Translations under genes and position numbers: made by a program | Shown here: positions 1 to 5,081 of the stretch, one piece after another | Layout: every line of letters begins with the position of its first letter | How positions within the stretch are numbered: position 1 is the first letter of the stretch | Origin: Solirubrobacteraceae bacterium | Lineage (GTDB): Bacteria > Actinomycetota > Thermoleophilia > Solirubrobacterales > Solirubrobacteraceae | Direction: 5' to 3' | NCBI GenBank assembly: GCA_024710825.1 | Contig: JANJUA010000378.1 | Coordinates: 1 to 6,320, forward strand | DNA length: 6,320 nucleotides | The notes under the pieces: generated by a model | Databases searched by the model: none | What the model was told of the DNA's origin: nothing | Seen by the model: only the letters and a program-made list of their open reading frames with translations

Positions 1-513
1 CAGGTGCAGGCGAGCTCCCACGCGCGAGACGTGGGTGTCGACCGGCACGTCCTGCATCCCGAAGGCGAAGCACAGCACGCAGGCCGCCGTCTTGCGCCCC
101 ACGCCCGGCAGGGCGCACAGCCGCGCCTGCGCCTCGGGCACGCTCAGCCCCGCGAGGTCGTCGAGGCTCAGCGGGTCGCCGATCGCCTCCAGGATCGCCT
201 GGATGCGCGCGGACTTGACCTTCGAGATCCCGCCCGGCCGGATCGCCTCCTCCACCTCCTCGACCGGCGCCGCCCGGACCTCCTCCCACGACGGGAAGCG
301 GCGGGTGAGCCGCAGGTAGGCGACGTCGCGGTTGCGGTCGTTCGTCGACTGCGAGAGCACCGTCAGAACCAGCTCGTCCAGCGGCCGGCCGTGCGGCGGC
401 GCGACCGGGACCCCGTACATGGTGCGCAGCCGGTCGCGGATCGCGCGCACGCGGCGCGGCGTCGGGCGGGTCGGGTCACCGAGCGCGCGGGCGTGGGGGC
501 GCGTCGGGGTCAT
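1..513 (-). CDS. nth: Endonuclease III-type DNA glycosylase/AP lyase, N-terminal part (runs off window)
   Basis: The encoded 171 residues match the HhH-GPD superfamily that excises oxidised pyrimidines and nicks abasic sites in base excision repair. The helix-hairpin-helix LPGVGRKTA lies at residues 135-143, with the expected catalytic Lys at 141. VDTHVSR follows at 158-164, with the expected catalytic Asp at 159. An early LSQSTND stretch (53-59) sits where E. coli Nth has LSAQATD, and the LSQ(N/S)TND form is common in actinobacterial and archaeal relatives. The C-terminal part, where the 4Fe-4S cysteines normally lie, is outside the window. The ATG at 513-511 gives about 20 basic, Pro-rich residues before the domain, which is plausible. 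That ATG overlaps the stop of a 20-codon mini-ORF as ATGA, so translation is probably coupled to the upstream kinase mRNA. A start at the internal ATG (420-418) would cut into the first helix region and is less likely. Confidence 0.93.
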   Translation of the reverse strand, partial: MTPTRPHARALGDPTRPTPRRVRAIRDRLRTMYGVPVAPPHGRPLDELVLTVLSQSTNDRNRDVAYLRLTRRFPSWEEVRAAPVEEVEEAIRPGGISKVKSARIQAILEAIGDPLSLDDLAGLSVPEAQARLCALPGVGRKTAACVLCFAFGMQDVPVDTHVSRVGARLHL

Positions 514-578
514 GTGGCCGGCGGGCGGGTCGAGTCACCGAGCGCGCCGGCCCGGGGGCGCGTCGGGGTCATGTGGCC
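463..578. repeat. 57-bp tandem duplication, period 59, across the kinase/nth junction
   Basis: Copy 1 is 463-519 and copy 2 is 522-578. I count four mismatches over 57 bp, and only two bases (520-521) lie between the copies. Each copy contains the minus-strand string CCACATGACCCCGACGCGCC, which includes an ATGA stop/start overlap. Copy 1 carries the present nth start and copy 2 carries the kinase stop. The simplest reading is a local tandem duplication of an original kinase-nth ATGA junction. Confidence 0.95.
510..572 (-). other. 20-codon hybrid mini-ORF left by the junction duplication
   Basis: This reading frame starts at ATG 572-570, overlapping the kinase TGA, and ends at TGA 512-510, overlapping the nth ATG. 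Its first 17 residues are nearly identical to the nth N-terminus (MTPTRPRAGALGDSTRP against MTPTRPHARALGDPTRP). Its last residues and stop (AT*) copy the kinase C-terminus. It therefore looks like a duplication relic rather than an independent gene. It may still be translated, since ribosomes leaving the kinase could use it as a stepping stone to nth. No Shine-Dalgarno is evident, and nothing indicates that the peptide itself has a function. Confidence 0.6.
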
Positions 579-1462
579 CCCCAGCGCTCGGTCGCCCGCG
601 CCGCCTCGGCGACCGCCTCGCCGAGGCCCGCGGCGATCGCCGCCGGGTAGAAGTCCGAGGCCGCCAGCCGGGCGATCAGCACGCCCAGCAGTGCGTCGCC
701 GGCGCCGGTCGCGTTGACCGTCCGCGCCGCGACGCCGGGCACGTTGGCCCGCACCGCCCCGCGCAGCATCGCCCCCTCGGCGCCCAGCGTGATGACGACG
801 TTGCGGACGCCGCCGGCCAGCAGCCCCGCGGCCGCCGCCTCCGGGTTCGGCTCGCCCGACAGCAGCTCCGCCTCGCGGCGGTTGCACTTCAACAGGAAGA
901 GCCCCGGCAGGCACTCGCGCGCGAGCGTCACAGCCCGCCCCGGGTTCTCCCAGCGGTGCAGGCGCAGGTTCGGGTCGAACACCACCGGCTTGCCCTGCTC
1001 CAGCATCGACGCCCGGGCGTCGAGGGTCACCTGGCGCTCGCGCTCGTCCAGGAGCGTGTTGGAGGCGATCACGAGCGCGCGGGACGCGCGCACCGCGTCG
1101 GGCATGCGCGGGGCGAACGCCGTCATCGCCGCGTGGATGCCGCCGCCGTAGATGAGGAAGTCCGGCTCGCCCTCCGGGTCCACGGTGACGAACGCCAGCG
1201 GCGTCGGCGCGCCCTCCACGAGCCGGAACCAGTCGAGCCCCACGCCCTCCTGCTCCAGGCGCCCGCGCAGCCAGCGGCCCCAGGGGTCGTCGCCGGCCCC
1301 GCCCGCGAGCGCGACGTCCGCGCCGTGGCGCGCCGCGATCACGCAGACGTTCGCCATCGCCCCGCCGAAGTGGGGCACGAAGGCATCCGCCTCCGAGAGC
1401 CGGCGCACCGGCCGCTCGCAGATGAGGTCGACGAGGGACTCGCCCAGACAGAGCACGCGCAC
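569..1462 (-). CDS. PfkB-family carbohydrate kinase (fructokinase/ribokinase-like)
   Basis: A 297-residue cytosolic sugar kinase expected to transfer phosphate from ATP to a sugar hydroxyl. The N-terminal MRVLCLGESLVDL strand leads into the first PfkB signature, GGAMANVCVIAARHGADVAL (33-52), followed by GGAGDDPWG (54-62). FDPNLR (162-167) and NRREAELLSG (194-203) resemble fructokinase-type members. The second signature is NATGAGDALLG (250-260), with the general base Asp at 256 and the anion-hole GAG. Length is normal for the family. The substrate cannot be fixed; fructose, 2-keto-3-deoxygluconate, ribose or a nucleoside are all possible. The GTG start at 1462-1460 places the first beta strand directly at the N-terminus. 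No Shine-Dalgarno precedes it, so a leaderless mRNA is likely. The TGA stop overlaps the ATG of the duplicated junction ORF, and nth follows on the same strand. Confidence 0.93.
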   Translation of the reverse strand: MRVLCLGESLVDLICERPVRRLSEADAFVPHFGGAMANVCVIAARHGADVALAGGAGDDPWGRWLRGRLEQEGVGLDWFRLVEGAPTPLAFVTVDPEGEPDFLIYGGGIHAAMTAFAPRMPDAVRASRALVIASNTLLDERERQVTLDARASMLEQGKPVVFDPNLRLHRWENPGRAVTLARECLPGLFLLKCNRREAELLSGEPNPEAAAAGLLAGGVRNVVITLGAEGAMLRGAVRANVPGVAARTVNATGAGDALLGVLIARLAASDFYPAAIAAGLGEAVAEAARATERWGAT

Positions 1463-1491
1463 GCCCGAGCAACGGTATCGTCGCGCGGCCA
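1463..1491. promoter_or_regulatory. 29-bp divergent promoter with overlapping -10 boxes
   Basis: Only 29 bp separate two divergent GTG starts. On the plus strand TATCGT (1476-1481) fits the TANNNT -10 pattern and ends 10 nt before the hydrolase GTG. On the minus strand TACCGT (plus-strand ACGGTA, 1472-1477) ends 9 nt before the kinase GTG. The boxes overlap by two bases. Neither start has a purine-rich Shine-Dalgarno. This arrangement fits two near-leaderless transcripts whose polymerases would compete for the same DNA. Any -35 contacts would lie inside the opposite gene. The assignment rests on the consensus pattern only. Confidence 0.5.
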
Positions 1492-2280
1492 GTGGCGACG
1501 ATCGAGGAGCACAGCGCGGAGCTGGACGGCCAGCCGGTCTTCTGGCGCTCGGCGCCGACCGACGACGACCGCGCTCCCGTCCTCTACGTCCACGGGGTCC
1601 CGACGAACGCCGACATCTGGACGCCGTTCCTCGAGCGCACCGGCGGCCTCGCCGTCGACCTGCCCGGCTTCGGGCGCTCCGGCAAGCGCGGCGACCTCGA
1701 CTTCTCCGTACCGGGCTACGCGCGCTTCGTCAAGCGGTTCCTCGAGCTCGTCGAGGTCGACCGCGTGCGCCTCGTGATGGAGGACTGGGGCTCCGCGGCG
1801 CTCGGGTGGGCGCAGCGGGAGCCCGAGCGCGTCGAGCGGCTCGTCCTCATCGACGCCGTGCCGCTGCTGGACGGCTATCGCTGGCACCGCTGGGCGCGCA
1901 TCTGGCGCACGCCCTTCCTCGGCGAGCTCGCGATGGGCCTCAGCGTCAAGCCGGTGCTGCGGCGCGTGCTCCCGCGCGAGCTCGTCGACCTCGTCGCCGA
2001 CCACCTCGACCAGGGCACGCAGCGCGCGATCCTGCGGCTGTACCGCTGGGCCGACCCGGAGCGGCTCGTGGAGGCGGGCGCGAACCTCGCCTCGATCGAC
2101 GCGCCGGCGCTCGTCCTGTGGGGCGAGCGCGACCCCTACATCCCCCCGTCGTTCGCCGGCGCCTACGCCTACGCGCTCGGTCCGCGGGCCGTCTACGAGA
2201 CGCTGCCGGGCGCAGGGCACTGGCCGTGGCTGTCGAACCCCGGGGCGATCGACCGGGTCGCCGACTTCCTGGATAGGTAG
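1492..2280 (+). CDS. Alpha/beta-fold hydrolase with Asp nucleophile (haloalkane dehalogenase/epoxide hydrolase-like)
   Basis: A 262-residue cytosolic alpha/beta hydrolase. HGVPTNADIW (34-43) is the oxyanion-hole loop and DLPGFGRSGK (56-65) is typical of the superfamily. The nucleophile elbow is VMEDWGSAALGW (95-106), with Asp98 as nucleophile and Trp99 following, as in dehalogenase and epoxide hydrolase HDWG motifs. GERDPYIP (211-218) supplies the acid Asp214 and PGAGHWPW (239-246) the His243. The Asp-Asp-His triad is therefore complete, and residues about 125-190 form the cap. The Asn that helps hold halide in many dehalogenases (HGNP) is Val36 here, and the residue before the nucleophile is Glu97 rather than His or Gln. 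A C-halogen substrate is therefore uncertain; epoxides or esters remain possible. The GTG start at 1492 has no Shine-Dalgarno but a TANNNT box just upstream. The sugar kinase is divergent. Confidence 0.9.
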   Translation: MATIEEHSAELDGQPVFWRSAPTDDDRAPVLYVHGVPTNADIWTPFLERTGGLAVDLPGFGRSGKRGDLDFSVPGYARFVKRFLELVEVDRVRLVMEDWGSAALGWAQREPERVERLVLIDAVPLLDGYRWHRWARIWRTPFLGELAMGLSVKPVLRRVLPRELVDLVADHLDQGTQRAILRLYRWADPERLVEAGANLASIDAPALVLWGERDPYIPPSFAGAYAYALGPRAVYETLPGAGHWPWLSNPGAIDRVADFLDR

Positions 2281-2298
2281 GCTTCTACCCCGTCGCCA

Positions 2299-2318
2299 GG
2301 GCGGCCCGGACGCCGCCC
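2299..2318 (+). terminator. GC-rich hairpin downstream of the hydrolase (weak terminator candidate)
   Basis: The arms GGGCGGC (2299-2305) and GCCGCCC (2312-2318) form a perfect 7-bp stem with a 6-nt loop. The hairpin begins 18 nt after the hydrolase stop. No T-run follows, so termination is only a possibility, and such hairpins arise easily in GC-rich DNA. Confidence 0.3.
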
Positions 2319-2335
2319 ACCCTCCCATGAACGAC

Positions 2336-2340
2336 GGAGG
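2336..2340 (+). promoter_or_regulatory. Shine-Dalgarno for the CAP-domain gene
   Basis: GGAGG lies 9 nt before ATG 2350. It selects this start over the ATG at 2327, which is in another frame and precedes the site. Confidence 0.75.
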
Positions 2341-2349
2341 TCGTCCACG

Positions 2350-2817
2350 ATGTCCGACAGCCCCAGGTGGGCCGCCGCGATCGCGGTCGGCCTCCTCTCG
2401 CTCATCTGCGTCGAGAGCGCGCATGCCAAGCCGTCCGCCGACCGGGTCGAGCGCGCGGTGGTCGCCGAGGTCAACGCGATTCGCGCCGCGGCCGGCACGG
2501 CGAAGCTGCGCCCGGCGAAGAGGCTGCATCGCGTCGCCGACGGCCACTCGCGCACGATGGCGCGCACCGGGCGCCTGGACCATGGCGACTGGGACCGGCG
2601 GGTGCGCGTCGTCGCCGACGGGCGCGCGGGCGAGACGATCGCGATGATGAGCGGCGGCGGCCGCAAGCTCGCACGGGGCGTGGTGCGGGCGTGGATGCAG
2701 TCGCCCCCCCATCGGGCGATCCTGCTCGACCCGGGCCTGCGGCGGATCGGCATCGCGCGGCGCCACGACGGGCGCGCCTGGTTCTTCACCGCGGACATGG
2801 CGCAGCGTCTGCGCTAG
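2350..2817 (+). CDS. Small secreted CAP/SCP-domain protein
   Basis: A 155-residue exported protein. Residues 1-26 are a signal peptide with an Arg near the start, a hydrophobic core (AAAIAVGLLSLIC) and a likely cleavage after SAHA. The Cys at 20 is preceded by Ile and is not a convincing lipobox. The mature part is one CAP (cysteine-rich secretory/PR-1) domain. It opens with the helix VVAEVNAIRAAAGTAKLRP (37-55), which is typical of bacterial members. His78 in RLDHGD, Glu95 in AGETIA and His121 in SPPHRAILL sit where the family's His/Glu cavity residues are expected, followed by GIAR and the terminal WFFTADMA strand. Bacterial CAP proteins are extracellular and their activity is mostly unknown; no reaction is claimed here. 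The gene appears to be a single cistron, with its own Shine-Dalgarno and strong hairpins after the stop. Confidence 0.88.
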   Translation: MSDSPRWAAAIAVGLLSLICVESAHAKPSADRVERAVVAEVNAIRAAAGTAKLRPAKRLHRVADGHSRTMARTGRLDHGDWDRRVRVVADGRAGETIAMMSGGGRKLARGVVRAWMQSPPHRAILLDPGLRRIGIARRHDGRAWFFTADMAQRLR

Positions 2818-2821
2818 GTCA

Positions 2822-2860
2822 CTGTCGAGTTTGCGTCGCATGGCGACGTCAACTCGACAG
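2822..2860 (+). terminator. Strong 39-nt palindrome just after the CAP gene
   Basis: The outer arms CTGTCGAGTT (2822-2831) and AACTCGACAG (2851-2860) pair perfectly over 10 bp. After a 2-nt mismatch, CGTCGC (2834-2839) pairs with GCGACG (2843-2848) around a 3-nt ATG loop. It begins 4 nt after the CAP stop codon, which suits transcript termination or 3' end protection. There is no T-run. A dispersed extragenic palindrome or a regulator-binding site are alternatives. Confidence 0.6.
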
Positions 2861-2870
2861 CCACATCCTC

Positions 2871-2892
2871 GCCGGGGAGGAACGTCCCCGGC
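2871..2892 (+). terminator. Second hairpin downstream of the CAP gene
   Basis: GCCGGGGA (2871-2878) and TCCCCGGC (2885-2892) form a perfect 8-bp stem with the loop GGAACG. Only 10 nt separate it from the preceding palindrome. A short GGTTTCC follows, but no real T-tract. The pair of hairpins may act together as a terminator that insulates the next gene. Confidence 0.5.
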
Positions 2893-2934
2893 TCGCGGGC
2901 GGTTTCCCCCACGGGCACGCGGTCGGATCGCACC

Positions 2935-2940
2935 TAGCGT
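2935..2940 (+). promoter_or_regulatory. -10 box for a leaderless transcript of the O-antigen-ligase-like gene
   Basis: TAGCGT fits TANNNT and ends 6 nt before GTG 2947, so initiation about 7 nt downstream would fall on the start codon itself. No Shine-Dalgarno lies between them. I see no good -35 match upstream. Confidence 0.5.
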
Positions 2941-2946
2941 GGCCTC

Positions 2947-4932
2947 GTGTCCCGCCGCCTCCCTGCCCTCATCCTGCCCGGGGCCGTCGCGGCCGGGACG
3001 CTCTGGCTGGCGTTCAACGCGGGCGGCTTCTTCGCCCGTGAGACGGCGCTCGCCGCCGCGGCGGCCGCCGTCGGGCTCGCGTGCTGGCTGCTGCTCGCCC
3101 GCCGGCCGCTCGCGGGCCTGTCACCGTGGCTGGCGGTGGCGGTCGGGGCGCTCGTCGCCTTCGCCGTCTGGACGCTCGTCTCCCAGGCCTGGTCGGACGC
3201 GACCGCCCGCGCGCTGGTCGAGTACGACCGCGCGCTGCTCTACGCGCTCGTCGTGGCGCTCGTCGGGCTCGCCTCCGGGCTCCCGGCGGTGCGCCGCAAC
3301 ATCCCGCGCGCCGCCGCCGCGGTCCTGGTCGCGATCGCCGCGAGCGGGCTCGTCACGCGGCTGCTGCCCGAGCTGTGGCCGATCGCCACGGACGTGGAGT
3401 TCGAGCGGCTCAGCTTCCCGCTGACCTACTGGAACGCGATGGGCGCCGTCGGCGTGCTGGCCGGCATCGCCGCCCTGCACCTCGCCTCGACGCGCACCGA
3501 GCCGTTGTGGGTCCGAGCGCCCGCGGCCGCGGCGGTGCCGATCGTCGCCGCCGCCACGCTCTACACCTTCTCTCGGGGCGCGATCTTCCTCGCGCCGATC
3601 GGCGTGCTCGCCTACCTGCTGCTGGCGCGGCCCGCCGGCGCGGTGCCCGCCGTCCTCGCGCTGCTGCCGACGACCGGCATCGCGCTGGCCGTCGCCTACG
3701 GGGCCGACGCCGTCGTCGAGCAGACCGCCCCCACCGCCGCCGGCATCGCCGAGGGCCGCGAGGTGGCGGCGGTGGTCGTGGCCTGCGCGCTGGCCGCGGG
3801 GGCGCTGCTGGCGCTGCTGCGACCGCTGGAGCGGCGTGTCGCGCGCCGACGGGGGCCGAGCCCCCGCACGGTCCTGGCCGGCGTCGGCGTCGTCGTCGTG
3901 ATCGCGGCGGCGGCCGCGGTGGCGGTCGACGCCCCCGGCGTGATCGCCCGGGAGGCCGAGCGGCTGGAGCGCGTGGACACGGTGCGCGAGACGGGCGACA
4001 GCCGTCAGCGGCTGACGCAGCTCGCCGACAACGGGCGCGTCGACAGCTGGCGCGTCGCGCTGGACGCCTTCTCCGCGGAGCCGCTGCGCGGCTCCGGCGC
4101 GGGCACCTACGCGGTCCTGTGGACGCAGCACCGCTCGATCGACCAGGACGTCAACGACGGCCACTCGCTCTACCTGGAGGTGCTGGCGGAGCTCGGGCTC
4201 GTCGGCGCCGTGCTGCTGCTGCTCGGCCTCGGCGCGCTGCTGGCGGGCTGCGCGGCGCGTGCGCGCGGACCCGACCGCGGGCTGCCGGCGGTGGGATTTG
4301 CGCTGCTGCTCACCTGGGCCATCCACGCGGGGATCGACTGGGACTGGGAGGTCCCGGCGCTCACGCTGCTGCCGCTCGCGGTCGCGGCCGCGGCGGTCGC
4401 GCGGCCGGGCGCACACGGGGCCGCGTCCGAAGCGGCGCCGCCGGCCGAGCCGGCGCCGGTCCGCCGCGCCCGGTGGGCCGTGCGCGCCGTCGTCGCGGCC
4501 GGGGTGGCCGCGCTGGCGCTCACCCCGCTCGCGGTCGCCCGCTCGCAGTCGGAGCTCAACCTCGCCGTCGCCGCGCTGCACGCCAACGACTGCGCCACCG
4601 CGGAGGAGGCCGCCGAACGCAGCATCGATCGGCTCTCCGTGCGGCCCGAGCCGTTCCAGGTGCTCGCCGTGTGCAGCATGCGCGCCGGCCAGGGCGCCGA
4701 CGCGCTCGCGCTCATGCGCGGGGCGGTGGACCGCGACCCGCGCAACTGGCGCCTGCTCTACGACCTGGCCGTCGTGCGAGCGACCCAGCGGCTCGACCCA
4801 CGCGGCGCCCTGCGCGAGGCGCAGCGACGCAACCCGCAGTCGGCGTTCGTCGCCGAGGCGGTCGAGCGCTTCGACACCGACGACCCAGGCGCCTGGCGCC
4901 GGCGCGGCCTCGCGAGCACGCTGCTCGTCTGA
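2947..4932 (+). CDS. Polytopic O-antigen ligase/polymerase-like (Wzy_C-type) membrane protein with helical C-terminal domain
   Basis: A 661-residue integral membrane protein likely to polymerise or attach lipid-linked surface glycan at the outer face of the membrane. I count roughly 14 hydrophobic segments between residues 7 and 486, and another at 511-532. Family-type landmarks are ERLSFPLTYWNAMG (153-166), TFSRGAIFLAP (207-217) and a long outside loop at about 329-416. That loop holds DSWRVALDAFSAEPLRGSGAGTY (366-388 region) and DGHSLYLEVLAELGLVG (404-420). His406 is a candidate for the catalytic His of the Wzy_C loop. Residues 533-661 after the last membrane segment look like TPR-type helices (LAVAALHANDCATAEEAAERSI). 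An in-frame TAG at 2935-2937 makes GTG 2947 the first possible start. Polymerase and ligase cannot be told apart from sequence alone, and in a monoderm the acceptor would not be lipid A. Confidence 0.85.
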   Translation: MSRRLPALILPGAVAAGTLWLAFNAGGFFARETALAAAAAAVGLACWLLLARRPLAGLSPWLAVAVGALVAFAVWTLVSQAWSDATARALVEYDRALLYALVVALVGLASGLPAVRRNIPRAAAAVLVAIAASGLVTRLLPELWPIATDVEFERLSFPLTYWNAMGAVGVLAGIAALHLASTRTEPLWVRAPAAAAVPIVAAATLYTFSRGAIFLAPIGVLAYLLLARPAGAVPAVLALLPTTGIALAVAYGADAVVEQTAPTAAGIAEGREVAAVVVACALAAGALLALLRPLERRVARRRGPSPRTVLAGVGVVVVIAAAAAVAVDAPGVIAREAERLERVDTVRETGDSRQRLTQLADNGRVDSWRVALDAFSAEPLRGSGAGTYAVLWTQHRSIDQDVNDGHSLYLEVLAELGLVGAVLLLLGLGALLAGCAARARGPDRGLPAVGFALLLTWAIHAGIDWDWEVPALTLLPLAVAAAAVARPGAHGAASEAAPPAEPAPVRRARWAVRAVVAAGVAALALTPLAVARSQSELNLAVAALHANDCATAEEAAERSIDRLSVRPEPFQVLAVCSMRAGQGADALALMRGAVDRDPRNWRLLYDLAVVRATQRLDPRGALREAQRRNPQSAFVAEAVERFDTDDPGAWRRRGLASTLLV

Positions 4933-4940
4933 GGGGGAGG

Positions 4941-4962
4941 GATCTCCGGCGCCCCGGAGATT
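4941..4962 (+). terminator. Hairpin terminator candidate after the O-antigen-ligase-like gene
   Basis: ATCTCCGG (4942-4949) and CCGGAGAT (4954-4961) form a perfect 8-bp stem with loop CGCC, extendable by a G-T pair at 4941/4962. The stem starts about 9 nt after the stop codon. The stretch that follows is not T-rich, so intrinsic termination would be atypical. Position and symmetry support the call. Confidence 0.55.
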
Positions 4963-5001
4963 CCGACTCCCGCGCCTGGTCGATGCACCCCCGACGCGCC
5001 C

Positions 5002-5020
5002 CGGATTGTTCCCACAACCG
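5002..5020. promoter_or_regulatory. Imperfect inverted repeat upstream of the LPXTG gene
   Basis: CGG-A-TTGT (5002-5009) mirrors ACAA-CCG (5014-5020) across TCCC, with one unpaired A. It lies about 17 nt upstream of the TACGGT box, near the -35 region of the possible promoter. It could be a regulator site, though chance remains likely for arms this short. Confidence 0.25.
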
Positions 5021-5036
5021 CCGGCCCGGCCGGATC

Positions 5037-5042
5037 TACGGT
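5037..5042 (+). promoter_or_regulatory. Possible -10 box for the LPXTG-deacetylase unit
   Basis: TACGGT fits TANNNT and would give a leader of roughly 30 nt before ATG 5082, consistent with the Shine-Dalgarno present there. No -35 at standard spacing is clear; TTGTTC (5006-5011) is too far upstream at 25 nt. Confidence 0.35.
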
Positions 5043-5066
5043 CCAGTACGTGCCCATCAGCCCGGC

Positions 5067-5075
5067 GAAGAGGAG
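5067..5075 (+). promoter_or_regulatory. Shine-Dalgarno for the LPXTG gene
   Basis: GAAGAGGAG, with AGGAG ending 6 nt before ATG 5082. This decides the start. The same frame is open far upstream, antisense-style, through the preceding gene, but only this ATG gives a signal peptide with a ribosome site. Confidence 0.8.
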
Positions 5076-5081
5076 TGCTCC

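Noticed and set aside
180..260. Recurring GATCGCCTCC-type units in the left end
   Set aside because: They fall inside well-conserved nth coding sequence and reflect repeated Glu/Ala/Ile codons, not a non-coding repeat array.
510..1472. A 320-codon minus-strand frame overlapping the kinase that ends with the mini-ORF peptide
   Set aside because: It is Arg/Gly/Ala-rich shadow coding in a different frame from the clear PfkB kinase. Only its last 20 codons are of interest, as the duplication relic.
2278..2283. TAGGCT as a possible -10 box for the CAP gene
   Set aside because: It matches TANNNT, but the pattern is loose, it overlaps the hydrolase stop codon and has no -35 partner, so it is not reported as a promoter.
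2405..2430. Lipoprotein signal at Cys20 of the CAP protein
   Set aside because: The residue before the Cys is Ile, not Gly, Ala or Ser, and a good signal peptidase I site (AHA) follows.
1339..2841. A 500-codon minus-strand frame opposite the hydrolase and CAP genes
   Set aside because: Its composition is typical of antisense GC-rich shadow frames, it has no recognisable motif, and both plus-strand genes have complete family signatures.
2822..2892. The tandem palindromes as a CRISPR or attachment site
   Set aside because: The two hairpins differ in sequence, there is no repeat-spacer periodicity, and no integrase or cas gene is nearby.
3121..4581. A 486-codon minus-strand frame opposite the membrane protein gene
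   Set aside because: Arg/Gly/Asp/Gln-rich shadow sequence with no domain; the plus-strand product has coherent membrane segments.
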